Positions 42,043 through 52,735 of a stretch of 64,000 nucleotides of DNA are shown here, one piece after another (position 1 is the first letter of the stretch; every line of letters starts with the position of its first letter). A program made the translations under genes and the position numbers. Origin of the DNA: CAIOYC01 sp964243985 (lineage in GTDB: Bacteria; Pseudomonadota; Alphaproteobacteria; Caulobacterales; Caulobacteraceae); contig CAXTHJ010000007.1 of the NCBI GenBank assembly GCA_964243985.1, positions 5,258 through 69,257 on the forward strand. The letters are read 5' to 3'. A model generated the notes under the pieces. It saw only the letters and a program-made list of their open reading frames with translations. It searched no databases and was not told the origin of the DNA.

Positions 42043-43638
42043 CTAACGCATCGGTTGTCTAAATCGGCCCCAGGCCGCCACTATTGCGCCGCCAAAGCAG
42101 AAAATCCAGAACGGAACGTCTCGCCAGCGGCTATAGGGGGTGGGCGTCAGCGCCGGCGGCAGGTCCGCATCGATCACGCCAGCCTTGCCGAGCCCCAGCA
42201 GAGCGGTTGGTCGTCCGTAGGCGTCCACCACCGCCGAGATGCCGGTCGGCGTGGCGCGGACCAACGGCAACCCTTCCTCGATGGCGCGATAGCTGGCGAG
42301 GTTCAGGTGCTGCCAGGGTCCGGAGGTCTCGCCGAACCAAGCGTCATTGGAGACGTTGGCGATCCAGGCCGGACGAGGCCCGGTGCGGGCGAAGCTCGAT
42401 GGGAAGAGGCCCTCATAGCAGATCAGAGGCTGCACCGGCGGAAGACCCGGCACCGTCAGCGCCACAGGGACAGGACCAGAAGTGAAGCCGTCGCCGATAT
42501 GCACGAGCGTCTTGAACCCGATCGCCGCCGCCAGCCAGTCGAACGGCATGTATTCCCCGAACGGGACCAGATGATGCTTGTCGTAGCGGGCGAGCGCCTG
42601 CAGGTCGTCGCCGATCCGGCGCACGGCCATGAGACTATTGAAATAAAGCGGCGGCGCGGCGGCGTTATCCACATGCACCGCGCCGAGAAACAGGGTCTGG
42701 CCAGGATGGAGCGCGTCGATGATGGCGGCGCGGGGCCAGGCGTCCGGCGCCAGGAAGTCCTCCGCGGCGTCGGGAATGGCGGCTTCGGGCCAGATCACCA
42801 CGTCGGCAGGGTGGGCCGAAGGCTGGGCGGTCAGCTTTAAATGCTGTTCGACGATGGAGCGGAAGGCCTCCGCCGTCCACTTTTCGGATTGAGGAGTATT
42901 GGCTTGCACAATCCTCAAGCGAAGGGCGTGAGCGGGAGGCGGCGCGGCTCCAGCCAATCGCCATGCGCCGCCGCCCCAAAGCAGGACCAGCGCCAGCGTC
43001 GCCAGGGCGAACACTATGATTTGCGGTCGCCCGCCGTTCCTCCGCCAAACCCCGGGCGTCGCCCCGATCGCCAGGGTCAAAAAACTCATTCCATAAGCGC
43101 CGAGGATGGCCGCCCCCTGGCTCGGCGCCGATCCTGCGCGCCAGACCTCCCCAGGCAGATTCCAGGGAAAGCCAGTGAGGATATGCCCGCGCAGCCACTC
43201 GGTCAGGGCGAAAATCGCGGCGAAAACAAGAATGCGGCCGAGATGGCTTGGAGCGATCCAGCGATAGACCAGCCCAGCCGCCCCCCAAAGCAGCGCCAAC
43301 CCGCCCGCCAAAAAGAAGACCGCGAAGGGCGCTTGCCAGCCATGGACGGCAATATCCACCAGGAACGCTTCGCCCACCCACCAGGTGGAAATCAGGAAGT
43401 AGCTGAACCCCGCCGCCCACCCGAGCCCGAACGCGGTGCGGAGCGGTCGGTCGTCGGCGATGCGGTCGAGCTGGCGGAGCAGCAGCCCAAAGCCGAAAAT
43501 TCCCGGCCATAGGCCGAAGGGCGGAAATGCGATCGCCGCCAGCGCGCCGCCCCCCAGCGCAAGCCAGAACGCCGATCGGAGAACCAGGGACTTCCTTGTC
43601 GGCGATGCGGCGACCACCGCCCCGGCGTCAGCCGTCAC
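42043..43638 (-). CDS. lnt: Apolipoprotein N-acyltransferase
   Basis: A 531-residue inner-membrane enzyme adding the third acyl chain to lipoproteins. Six to seven N-terminal helices precede a periplasmic nitrilase-like domain with the catalytic Glu (VIWPEAAIPD), Lys and Cys (LICYEGLFPSSF). The start is GTG at 43638, overlapping the corC stop (GTGA). It is the last of the long leftward chain tsaB-rimI-fur-miaB-phoH-ybeY-corC-lnt. Confidence 0.96.
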   Translation of the reverse strand: MTADAGAVVAASPTRKSLVLRSAFWLALGGGALAAIAFPPFGLWPGIFGFGLLLRQLDRIADDRPLRTAFGLGWAAGFSYFLISTWWVGEAFLVDIAVHGWQAPFAVFFLAGGLALLWGAAGLVYRWIAPSHLGRILVFAAIFALTEWLRGHILTGFPWNLPGEVWRAGSAPSQGAAILGAYGMSFLTLAIGATPGVWRRNGGRPQIIVFALATLALVLLWGGGAWRLAGAAPPPAHALRLRIVQANTPQSEKWTAEAFRSIVEQHLKLTAQPSAHPADVVIWPEAAIPDAAEDFLAPDAWPRAAIIDALHPGQTLFLGAVHVDNAAAPPLYFNSLMAVRRIGDDLQALARYDKHHLVPFGEYMPFDWLAAAIGFKTLVHIGDGFTSGPVPVALTVPGLPPVQPLICYEGLFPSSFARTGPRPAWIANVSNDAWFGETSGPWQHLNLASYRAIEEGLPLVRATPTGISAVVDAYGRPTALLGLGKAGVIDADLPPALTPTPYSRWRDVPFWIFCFGGAIVAAWGRFRQPMR

Positions 43639-44615
43639 GAGGCCGTCTCTTTGATCGCCATAGCCGGGGCTTCCACGACCGCCGATCCGTCTTCGTTGAC
43701 CGTTGGGATCGGCGCGCGAATGCGCAGGCGCCGGATGCGACGGGGATCGGCGTCCACCACCTCGAACTCGTAGCCCTTAGGGTGGACGATCACCTCGCCG
43801 CGCTGAGGCACGCGGCCGGCCAGCGCCGCCACCAGCCCCGCCACCGTGTCTACCGATTCCTCGCTCTCCGGCGGTGATAAATCGACATCGAGCAGCGTCT
43901 CCAGCTCCTCCAAAGGCGCGCGGGCGTCTGCCTCATAGACGCCTCCGGGGCGGGCGATGATGCTGGCGGAGGCCTCCTCGTCGTGCTCGTCATCGATCTC
44001 GCCGACCACCGCCTCCACCAAGTCCTCCAAAGTCACGAGACCGTCGGCCCCGCCGTACTCGTCGATCACCATCGCCATGTGGATGCGCGCGGCCCGCATC
44101 TTCACCAGCAGGTCGGCCGCGCGCATGGAGGCGGGCACGTAAAGCATCTCCCGGCGAAGGCGATGCAGCATCGGCTCCTTCCACGGCGCGCGGGGCGCCC
44201 GTTCGGGTTCGGCTTCGGTGGGGGCGATGAGTTTGAACAGATCCTTGATGTGGACGAAGCCTACGGGGTCATCCAGGTTTTCGCGATAGATGGGCATCCG
44301 CGAATGTTCGACTTCAACGAAACAGCGCACCACGTCCGAAAGCGGCGCGGAGATCTCCAGGGCGGCAATGTCGGCGCGAGGGGTCATCACGTCGGAGACG
44401 CGGAGAGACGCAAAGGCTTCGGCATGGTCCACCAGGTCCGCCGCCGCGTCTTCCGAGGCGGTGGGGGTGTCTTCCACAGGCGCGCCGTGATGTTGCTCGC
44501 CGTCGACCCAGAGGGCCCACAGGCGGCGGAGCAGAGAACGCTTACGCCCGGTGCGGTTCCGGCGGCGAGGCTTGCCGCCCGCGCCGTCGGCTATTCGGTC
44601 TTCAGACAGGCTCAT
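43635..44615 (-). CDS. CBS-domain CorC/HlyC-family protein (cytosolic form)
   Basis: A 326-residue protein without the membrane DUF21 part. Two CBS domains (RVSDVMTPRADIAAL; VKMRAARIHMAMVIDEYGG then VTLEDLVEAVVGEI) bind adenosyl nucleotides, and a C-terminal CorC-HlyC domain (YEADARAPLEELETLLD) follows. Members are linked to magnesium/cobalt efflux. It overlaps ybeY by 14 bases and lnt by 4. ybeY-corC-lnt is a conserved string. Confidence 0.94.
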   Translation of the reverse strand: MSLSEDRIADGAGGKPRRRNRTGRKRSLLRRLWALWVDGEQHHGAPVEDTPTASEDAAADLVDHAEAFASLRVSDVMTPRADIAALEISAPLSDVVRCFVEVEHSRMPIYRENLDDPVGFVHIKDLFKLIAPTEAEPERAPRAPWKEPMLHRLRREMLYVPASMRAADLLVKMRAARIHMAMVIDEYGGADGLVTLEDLVEAVVGEIDDEHDEEASASIIARPGGVYEADARAPLEELETLLDVDLSPPESEESVDTVAGLVAALAGRVPQRGEVIVHPKGYEFEVVDADPRRIRRLRIRAPIPTVNEDGSAVVEAPAMAIKETAS

Positions 44616-45186
44616 CGGTCTCGCGTGGCGTCAGCGTCGGCGCGTAGGGATCGGGAACGCCGAGGCCCGCCAAGATTTCGCGTTCCAGAGCCTCCATCCC
44701 CTCGGCGTCCGCATCGGTTTCGTGGTCGTATCCTAGCAGATGCAGGACGCCATGCGCAGTCAAATGCATCAGGTGGTGCGAGAGGGGCTTTCCCTGCGCC
44801 AGCGCCTCCCGCGCACAGACGCCGTAAGCCAGGACGATGTCGCCGAGATGGGGAGCGGCGGTGGCCGGCGCGGGGAAGGATAGGACGTTGGTGGGGGCGG
44901 ACTTGGCGCGGAAGCGGTCGTTCAAATCTTTTACAGCTTCATCATTCGCCAACAGCACGGTCACGTCCCCTCCTTCTTGCGGAAATGGGTCAGGGATGGC
45001 GGTGTGAGCGCCAAGGTTGGCCGACGTTGCGCTTACACCCCCATCCCCCCGGACTTGTTCCGGGGGCCGCCTTCTCCCCCGCAAGGGGGGAGAGGCAAGC
45101 GCGAGTTCTGCCGCGTTGATGACAATCAATTCCACGTTCGGCAGCCCCGCCGCCCACGCTTCGTCCTCGATCTCGACGTCGATCAC
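44602..45186 (-). CDS. ybeY: Endoribonuclease YbeY, with in-frame palindromic insertion
   Basis: A 194-residue zinc RNase acting in 16S rRNA maturation and ribosome quality control. The metal motif HLTAHGVLHLLGYDHETD is intact, as is FRAKSAPTNVLSFP. The protein is longer than most YbeY, and residues of roughly 31 to 72 (SPPLRGRRRPPEQV through PDPFPQEGG) look foreign: they are encoded by a GC-rich double hairpin (45040-45092) and its flank. The start is GTG at 45186, overlapping phoH (GTGA). Whether the insertion is tolerated is not known, but the frame is open. Confidence 0.93.
   Translation of the reverse strand: MIDVEIEDEAWAAGLPNVELIVINAAELALASPPLRGRRRPPEQVRGDGGVSATSANLGAHTAIPDPFPQEGGDVTVLLANDEAVKDLNDRFRAKSAPTNVLSFPAPATAAPHLGDIVLAYGVCAREALAQGKPLSHHLMHLTAHGVLHLLGYDHETDADAEGMEALEREILAGLGVPDPYAPTLTPRETDEPV
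45040..45092. repeat. Double-hairpin palindromic element inside ybeY
   Basis: CCCCCGGA (45046-45053) pairs with TCCGGGGG (45059-45066), and CTCCCCC (45074-45080) pairs with GGGGGAG (45086-45092). These paired hairpins, with the TTGCGGGGGAG signature, look like intergenic REP-type elements of alphaproteobacteria, here within a coding sequence. Confidence 0.7.
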
Positions 45187-46141
45187 TTGGCCTTATGCGC
45201 CCGCTTCGCGGCGTCGGCATCGTAGGCCTTGACGATGCGCTCCACCATCGGGTGGCGCACCACGTCGGACGCCTCGAAGCGGGAGACGGCGACGCCCTTT
45301 ACCCCTTCCAAGATCGAGATGGCGTGGGAAAGGCCGCTGTCGTGCTGGTTCAGCAAATCCACCTGACTGGGATCGCCGGTCACCGCCATGCGGGCGCCTT
45401 CGCCCAGACGCGTCAGAACCATCTTCATCTGCAGGCGGGAGGTGTTCTGCGCCTCATCGACGATGACGAAGGCGTGGCTGAGGGTGCGACCGCGCATGAA
45501 GGCGATGGGCGCCACCTCGATCTCGCCGCGCTCCCGGCGGCGGCGTAGCGCCTCGCCGCCCATGATGTCAGAAAGCGCCTCCCAGATCGGCGCCAAATAG
45601 GGATCGACCTTTTCGTTGAGGTCGCCCGGTAGAAAACCGAGCCGCTCCCCCGCCTCCACCGCCGGGCGGGTGACCACCAGCCGGTCCACTTCGCCCCGCA
45701 TCAGCAGCGAGGCGCCGTAGGCGACGGCGATGAAGGTCTTGCCGGTGCCGGCAGGGCCAGTCCCGAACACCAGCTCGCAGCTCCCGAGCGCCTCAAGATA
45801 CCGGGCCTGGGCGGCGGTCTTCGGCGCGATCACGCCACGTCGGCCCAGCGGGAGCGCCCCGCCCTGCGCCGGCGCATCGCCGGAGCGGGCGGCGGAGATG
45901 GCGGCGCGCACGTCGCTCTCGTCCACCCCCGCGCCGGTCTCCACCCGGCGGGCGATCAGGTCCACGGCGCGGCGGGCGGTCTCGCGGCTCTTGTTGTCGC
46001 CGCGCAGGCGGACGCCGCCGCCGGGGGTTTCCATCATCACCTTGAAGGCGTCCTCGATCAGGGCGGCGTGGCGGCTGTGGGGACCGGAGACGGCGCGGAC
46101 GGCGTCGTCCGACAGAGGCACGAACGCCTCGGCGGCGGGGC

Positions 46142-46145
<4 letters not shown>
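45183..46145 (-). CDS. PhoH-family ATPase
   Basis: A 320-residue P-loop protein. Walker A GTGPAGTGKT is at residues 128-137, Walker B VIVDEAQN and the NTSRLQMKMVLTRLG segment follow, and MAVTGDPSQVDL is conserved. PhoH-like proteins pair with YbeY in RNA metabolism across bacteria. The start is TTG at 46145, overlapping the miaB stop (TTGA), and the 3' end overlaps ybeY. Confidence 0.95.
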
Positions 46146-47541
<1,396 letters not shown>

Positions 47542-47545
<4 letters not shown>

Positions 47546-47961
47546 GCCTTCGCCTCGTCATCGATCGGCATACCGTAAAGCTCGAGGCGGTGGTCCACGA
47601 GCTTATAGCCCAGCCGCCTGGCGATGGCCGCCTGCAGCCGCTCGATCTCGTCGTCCATGAACTCCACCACCGCGCCCGTCTTCATGTCGATCAGGTGGTC
47701 ATGGTGGTGGTCCGGCGCCTCCTCATAGCGGGAGCGCCCGTCGCGGAAGTCGTGTCGGGCGATGATCCCCGCCTCCTCGAACAGGCGCACGGTGCGGTAG
47801 ACGGTGGCGATGGAGATGTGGGGATCGACTTCATGGGCGCGGCGATAGAGCTCTTCTACATCCGGGTGATCATGCGCCTGCGACAGCACGCGCGCCACGA
47901 CCCGGCGCTGGTCCGTCATCCGCATGCCTTTTGCGACACAGATATTTTCGATGCGATCCAC
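47542..47961 (-). CDS. fur: Ferric uptake regulator Fur
   Basis: A 139-residue metal-dependent repressor. The winged helix is in MRMTDQRRVVARVL through ISIATVYRTVRLFEEAGII, and the metal site includes APDHHHDHLID. The C-terminal CxxC zinc pair of some Fur proteins is absent. The start is GTG at 47961 with a textbook AAGGAG seven bases upstream, which decides it; the longer open frame runs into rimI. In Caulobacter Fur controls iron uptake and haem-linked genes. Confidence 0.96.
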
Positions 47962-48007
47962 GCGGCGCTCCTTGGATAACGCAATATAGGCGGAAGGAGC
48001 TGCGCTG

Positions 48008-48448
48008 TTAAGCGTTCGGACGCAGCGGCTTTTTAAGAACCAGGGCGTCGACGCCGGGGGCGGCCAGGCGGGTGTAATAACCGGCCCGGCGACCGGCCGC
48101 CTCAAAGCCCGCGGCGGTATAAAGGGCGAGTGCGGCGATGTTATCGGCGGCGACGTCCAGGAACAGCCGTTCCGCGCCACTTGCTCGCGCTTTTTCCACC
48201 GCCGCGTCGGTCAATCGCCGGCCGAGCCCCTGTCGCCGCGCCGCCGGCCTCACCGCCAGGGTGAGAATTTCGGCCTCGTCCACGACGGTTCGAAGCATGA
48301 GGAAGCCATCGCCGTCGGGGTCTGTCAGGGCGAAGACGCCGGGGGCGGTCAAAAGATCCTTGATCGCGGCGGTATTCCAGGAGCGATCAAAGGCTTGAGC
48401 ATGGATCGCCGCCAAAAGCTCCGCCTCCTCCGGCCCGGCGAGGATCAC
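48008..48448 (-). CDS. rimI: RimI-like ribosomal protein N-acetyltransferase
   Basis: A 146-residue GNAT enzyme. The acetyl-CoA loop is VRPAARRQGLGRRL, with LDVAADNIAALALYTAAGFE further on. It acetylates the N-terminus of ribosomal protein S18 in E. coli. The start is GTG at 48448, overlapping the tsaB stop (GTGA). The tsaB-rimI pair is widely conserved. Confidence 0.94.
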   Translation of the reverse strand: MILAGPEEAELLAAIHAQAFDRSWNTAAIKDLLTAPGVFALTDPDGDGFLMLRTVVDEAEILTLAVRPAARRQGLGRRLTDAAVEKARASGAERLFLDVAADNIAALALYTAAGFEAAGRRAGYYTRLAAPGVDALVLKKPLRPNA

Positions 48449-49101
48449 GACGCTGAGGCCCGTTCGGCGATGGTCTTGGCGTCGGGCGCGCGAAGGTAGA
48501 GCGGCTCTGGACGAGAAATAGGATCACGCGCCGCGCTGGTCAGCCGGGCTAGGGCCAGGGGGTCGACCAGGGTGCGCGTATCGATGCTCAGCCCCGGCCT
48601 TGAGGCCAGTAGCATTGCGCCCGAGCCGACGACTATCACGGGCCCCCGCGATACGGCCGCGTCAAGCCGGCCTTCAGCGTCTTCTAGCGACAAGACCTCG
48701 GGCGCCATAAGAGGCGCACCACCTTGAAAAAGCCCGAGGTAAATCTGGCCGCGCCGAGCGTCGATGGCGGCGGCCACCATGTCTGGCGCATTCACGCTTG
48801 CGGCCAGCGCTTGCAGCGTTCCGATCCCGACGCAGGGAATATTCAGCGCCACCGACAACCCCTTGGCGAAGGCCAGCCCGACCCGAAGCCCGGTGAAGGA
48901 GCCCGGCCCCACGGTGACGCCGATGCGGCCCAGCGTGCTGAATGCGGTGCGAGCCTCCGCCATCGTATCGCGCATTATGCCCGCCAGCCGCTCCTGATGT
49001 CCCCGTTCCATCCGTTCGGTGTGAGCCGCGAGCACGCGACCACCATCGACCACAGCGACGGACGTGGCGTTTAAAGCTGTATCAAGGGCGAGAACGATCA
49101 C
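48445..49101 (-). CDS. tsaB: tRNA threonylcarbamoyladenosine synthesis protein TsaB
   Basis: A 218-residue ASKHA-fold partner of TsaD. VLALDTALNATSVAVVDGG opens the protein, VTVGPGSFTGLRVGLAFAKGLS is the diagnostic motif, and AAIDARRGQIYLGLF follows. With TsaE (encoded at 60.1 kb) it supports the t6A37 modification. The start is GTG at 49101. It is the first gene of the leftward chain. Confidence 0.95.
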   Translation of the reverse strand: MIVLALDTALNATSVAVVDGGRVLAAHTERMERGHQERLAGIMRDTMAEARTAFSTLGRIGVTVGPGSFTGLRVGLAFAKGLSVALNIPCVGIGTLQALAASVNAPDMVAAAIDARRGQIYLGLFQGGAPLMAPEVLSLEDAEGRLDAAVSRGPVIVVGSGAMLLASRPGLSIDTRTLVDPLALARLTSAARDPISRPEPLYLRAPDAKTIAERASAS

Positions 49102-49167
49102 GCCGCCTTCTTAAGGGAGCGCGCTTCGGGCGCAAAACCGCTTCGCGCTTTTGCTAAGCGCGCCCGT

Positions 49168-49755
49168 TTAGACGATCCGGCACGCCTGGTCGAATGAGAG
49201 GCGGGGAAGGCGGGGAAAGGCGGTGTCGGCGCCGTGGCCGAGGGTGCAGAGGAAGTTGGACTTGATGTTGGTCCCGGCGAAGAATTCCTGATCGACGCCC
49301 GCGTTGTCGAAGCCTGACATGGGGCCGGCGTCCAGGCCCAAGGCCCGCGCCGCCACCATAAGATAGGCGCCCTGCAGCGTGCCGGAACGGAAGGCGGTGA
49401 CCTGCGCCACGGCTGGATCGGCGAACCAGTCCTTCGCACCGGGGTTCTGCGGGAAAAGCTGCGGAATCTTTTCGGCGAAATCCAGGTCGTAAGCAACAAT
49501 GACAATGGCGGGCGCCTTCAGGCTTTTTTCCCGGTTGCCCTCCGAAAGGTAGGGCGCGATGCGCGCCTTGCCCTCTGGCGTGGTGACGAAGACGAAGCGG
49601 GCGGGATTGGTGTTGGCGGTGGTAGGGCCGAACTTCATCACTTCATAAAGGTCGCGCCAGGTGCTGTCGGGCAAGGTCTCCTCCGCCCATGCGTTGCGCG
49701 AGCGAGCACTCCTGAACAGTTGGTCTAAGGCGCCGGGGTTAAGAGCGTCAGCCAT
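49168..49755 (-). CDS. Malonic semialdehyde reductase-type nitroreductase (RutE/HadB-like)
   Basis: A 195-residue FMN oxidoreductase. LDQLFRSARSRNAW, FGPTTANTNPARFVFV, LGLDAGPMSGFDNAGVDQEFF and FLCTLGHGAD are characteristic of the RutE/YdfG-type nitroreductase subfamily. The natural substrate may be malonic semialdehyde or another aldehyde. ATG at 49755 is used; the upstream frame does not match. Confidence 0.92.
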   Translation of the reverse strand: MADALNPGALDQLFRSARSRNAWAEETLPDSTWRDLYEVMKFGPTTANTNPARFVFVTTPEGKARIAPYLSEGNREKSLKAPAIVIVAYDLDFAEKIPQLFPQNPGAKDWFADPAVAQVTAFRSGTLQGAYLMVAARALGLDAGPMSGFDNAGVDQEFFAGTNIKSNFLCTLGHGADTAFPRLPRLSFDQACRIV

Positions 49756-49833
49756 GCGAACCTCATCGGGCAATCTGTAACTGATATAGTGCCAGTTCGG
49801 GCCGTGGGCGCAACCCCCTTCTGACAAGGGAGC

Positions 49834-50415
49834 TTAGAGCGCCTGCTCCACCGCCGTCACTTCGGGCACGTAATGCTTCAACATGTTCTCGACCCCGGAC
49901 TTCAAGGTCGCGGCCGAAGACGGACAGCCGGAACAGGACCCGCGCATGTGCAGCCACACGATCCCGGTCTCGGCTTCGAAGCGGTTGAACAGGATGTCGC
50001 CCCCATCCTGCGCCACAGCGGGGCGGATTCGGGTGTCCAGCAGATCCTTGATCTCGGCAACGATGGCGGCGGTGTCGCCTTCGTAAACGGTGTCGTCATG
50101 GCCCTCGCCGCTGGCGTCGCCGCCCTCGTCGAACAGACCTTGGCCGGAAGTGTAGTGGTCCATGATGGCGGCCAGCACCGGCGCCTTCAAGTGGTTCCAG
50201 TCCAGGCTGGCGGCGTCCGCCTTGGTGACGGTGACGAAATCCGAGCCGAAGAACACCCGCGTCACCCCGTCGATGTCAAACAGAGCGCGGCCGAGGGGCG
50301 ATTCATGAGCTTCGGCCGCGCTGCGGAACTCCCGCGCTTGGTCGCCGGTGACGTCGCGGCCGGGGATGAACTTCAGAGTTAGGGGATTGGGAGTCTGTTC
50401 GGTCTGGATGAACAC
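49834..50415 (-). CDS. NfuA-like Fe-S cluster scaffold (NifU family)
   Basis: A 193-residue protein. The N-terminal Nfu domain starts VFIQTEQTPNPLTLKFIPG, and the C-terminal NifU domain has the cluster motif CSGCPSSAATLKSGVENML. It delivers Fe-S clusters to target enzymes. The start is GTG at 50415 with GAGGA nine bases before. It lies between the nitroreductase and pagL genes; the 258 bases before pagL have no gene I can support. Confidence 0.95.
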   Translation of the reverse strand: MFIQTEQTPNPLTLKFIPGRDVTGDQAREFRSAAEAHESPLGRALFDIDGVTRVFFGSDFVTVTKADAASLDWNHLKAPVLAAIMDHYTSGQGLFDEGGDASGEGHDDTVYEGDTAAIVAEIKDLLDTRIRPAVAQDGGDILFNRFEAETGIVWLHMRGSCSGCPSSAATLKSGVENMLKHYVPEVTAVEQAL

Positions 50416-50673
50416 GGCGGGTTCCTCGCCCCGAAGATCGGGTCGTGGCGCAGAGATGGCGCGGCTGGGGCCGACGTGCAACCATCATGGGCTTGGAAGC
50501 TGTTGGAAATGCTTTATGCGGTGGCCGGCTTCAACCCCCCATAGACGATTTCGGTGTTCGGCTGCATTTGTCGTTTGTCCTCTTGAACCTTGGCTGTATT
50601 TTGGGATTTCGTCCGAGCGCAAGATAGGGTTAAGACGAACGGGCTGTACGAAGTCGTGACATCGAGGGGGCTC

Positions 50674-51264
50674 ATGAAGATCATTCTGAAGACGGTTCTA
50701 GCTGCGGCGGCTGCGATAACGGCTCTGACGGCGACCGCCGCCCATGCGGACGATGTGTTCGGCGGCTTCTACGGTCACGGCCTGGGCGTCGCCAACCGCG
50801 AGCAGGACAGCTTTGACACCATGGTCGGTTATCGCACCGACCGGATAGGCTGGCTATGGTGGCTCGCTCGGCCCCAGGCGCATGTGATCTTGTCGATCAA
50901 CGACAAGTATTCCACCGACTTCGTCGCCGTCGGCTTCGATTGGCGGGTGCAGTTCTCCAAGAAGTGGTATATTCGGCCGGGCTTCGGCATTTCCTACACC
51001 ACAGGCAAGGCGGGTCTGCCGCCCTCCAACGTGCCGGGCTTGACGCCGTCGGAGGTAGACGCCCGGCTTCACCTTTATCACACGCGGATCGACTTTGGGG
51101 ATCACTACCTGTTCGAGCCGGAGCTGGCGGTCGGCTACAACATCAACCCCAAGTGGGCGATCGAAGCGTCCTACGTCCACCTTTCCAATGGCCAGATCCT
51201 GCACCAGGGCAAGAACCAGGGCCTGGACGATGCGGGCCTGCGTTTGAATTACCACTTCCGCTGA
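50674..51264 (+). CDS. Lipid A 3-O-deacylase (PagL-like outer-membrane acyloxyacyl hydrolase)
   Basis: A 196-residue outer-membrane enzyme. The signal peptide is MKIILKTVLAAAAAI to about residue 26 (AAHA), followed by an eight-strand barrel. The PagL active-site motif is SYVHLSNG near the C-terminus, where His and Ser act in catalysis, and the protein ends in Arg after a Phe. It removes the 3-O acyl chain of lipid A. ATG at 50674 follows a GAGGGGG site. Confidence 0.9.
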   Translation: MKIILKTVLAAAAAITALTATAAHADDVFGGFYGHGLGVANREQDSFDTMVGYRTDRIGWLWWLARPQAHVILSINDKYSTDFVAVGFDWRVQFSKKWYIRPGFGISYTTGKAGLPPSNVPGLTPSEVDARLHLYHTRIDFGDHYLFEPELAVGYNINPKWAIEASYVHLSNGQILHQGKNQGLDDAGLRLNYHFR

Positions 51265-51359
51265 AGGTCCTCGCGCCCCGGGCGGTATAGCTTGACCTGA
51301 CCGCCCAGCCCTGATTGGACGGCGGCGCTTTCACGGACATGACATAAAGGGGTTCGCCG

Positions 51360-52649
51360 ATGGCCAACGTCGCGGTGGTCGGCGCCCAGTGGGGCGATGA
51401 GGGCAAGGGCAAGATCGTTGACTGGCTCTCCAGCCGCGCCGACGTGGTGGTGCGCTTCCAGGGCGGCCACAACGCCGGCCACACCCTCGTCGTCGGTGAT
51501 AAAGTTTACAAGCTGGCGCTCCTGCCCTCCGGCGTGGTGCAGGGCAAACTATCCGTCATCGGCAACGGTGTGGTGGTCGATCCCTGGCATCTGCTGGACG
51601 AGATCGCCCGTATCGAGGCGCAGGGCGTCAGCATCACCCCCGACCTACTGGTGCTGGCCGACAACGCCGCCCTGATCCTGCCCCTGCACCGCGACCTCGA
51701 TCAGGCCCGCGAAGCCGAGGCGATTGGCGGCAAGATTGGCACCACCGGGCGCGGCATCGGCCCAGCCTATGAGGACAAGGTGGGCCGCCGCGCCATCCGC
51801 GTCGCCGACCTCGCCGACCCCGCCGCCATCGATCTGAAGCTGCCGCGCCTGCTCGCCCACCACGACGCCCTGCGCCGGGGCCTTGATCTGCCGCCGGTGG
51901 ACGCCTCCGCCCTGAAGGCCCAACTCTTGGAGATCGCCCCCAAGATCGCCCCCTATGTGCAGCCCGCTTGGCGCGTGCTGGATCAGGCGGTGAAGGACGG
52001 CCGCCGCATTCTGTTCGAGGGGGCTCAGGGCGCGCTGCTCGACGTGGACCATGGCACCTACCCTTTCGTCGCCTCCTCCAACACGGCGGCGGGGCAGGCG
52101 GCCGCGGGGTCCGGCGTCGGGCCGGGCGCGGTGGGGTACGTGCTCGGCATCGTCAAGGCCTACACCACCCGCGTTGGCGAAGGCCCCTTCCCCACCGAAC
52201 TGTTCGACGAGATCGGGGAGCATCTCTCCACGGTCGGCAGGGAGGTCGGGGTCAACACCGGCCGCGCCCGCCGCTGCGGCTGGTTCGACGCGGTGCTGGT
52301 GCGCCAGACTGTGGCTATCAACGGCATCCATGGCGTCGCCCTGATGAAGCTCGACATCCTGGACGGTCTGAAAACGCTGAAAATCTGCACCGCCTATCAG
52401 GTGGGCGAGCGGGCGCTGGACCACCTTCCCGCCAACATGGCCGACCAGGCGGCGGCTGTGCCGATCTATGAGGAGATGGAAGGCTGGGGTGAGACCACCT
52501 ACGGCGCCCGCTCCTGGAAGGATCTGCCGGCCACGGCGGTCAAGTACGTCCGCCGCATCGAGGAGCTGATTGGCGCCCCGGTGGCGGTGCTCTCCACTAG
52601 CCCGGATCGGGAAGACACCATTTTGATGCGCGACCCCTTTATCGGTTAA
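51360..52649 (+). CDS. purA: Adenylosuccinate synthetase
   Basis: A 429-residue GTP-dependent enzyme from IMP to adenylosuccinate. QWGDEGKGKIVDWLS is the N-terminal signature, GGHNAGHT follows, and ILFEGAQGALLDVDHGTYPFVASS is the mid motif in pieces. ATG at 51360. Confidence 0.98.
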   Translation: MANVAVVGAQWGDEGKGKIVDWLSSRADVVVRFQGGHNAGHTLVVGDKVYKLALLPSGVVQGKLSVIGNGVVVDPWHLLDEIARIEAQGVSITPDLLVLADNAALILPLHRDLDQAREAEAIGGKIGTTGRGIGPAYEDKVGRRAIRVADLADPAAIDLKLPRLLAHHDALRRGLDLPPVDASALKAQLLEIAPKIAPYVQPAWRVLDQAVKDGRRILFEGAQGALLDVDHGTYPFVASSNTAAGQAAAGSGVGPGAVGYVLGIVKAYTTRVGEGPFPTELFDEIGEHLSTVGREVGVNTGRARRCGWFDAVLVRQTVAINGIHGVALMKLDILDGLKTLKICTAYQVGERALDHLPANMADQAAAVPIYEEMEGWGETTYGARSWKDLPATAVKYVRRIEELIGAPVAVLSTSPDREDTILMRDPFIG

Positions 52650-52735
52650 GGCCAATAACGCTGCGATACGTTCGCAGGGATCACGGCTAAGGTTTGGGCG
52701 TTTCAGACGCAGACACTGTTACCGTGGGAACTGTC

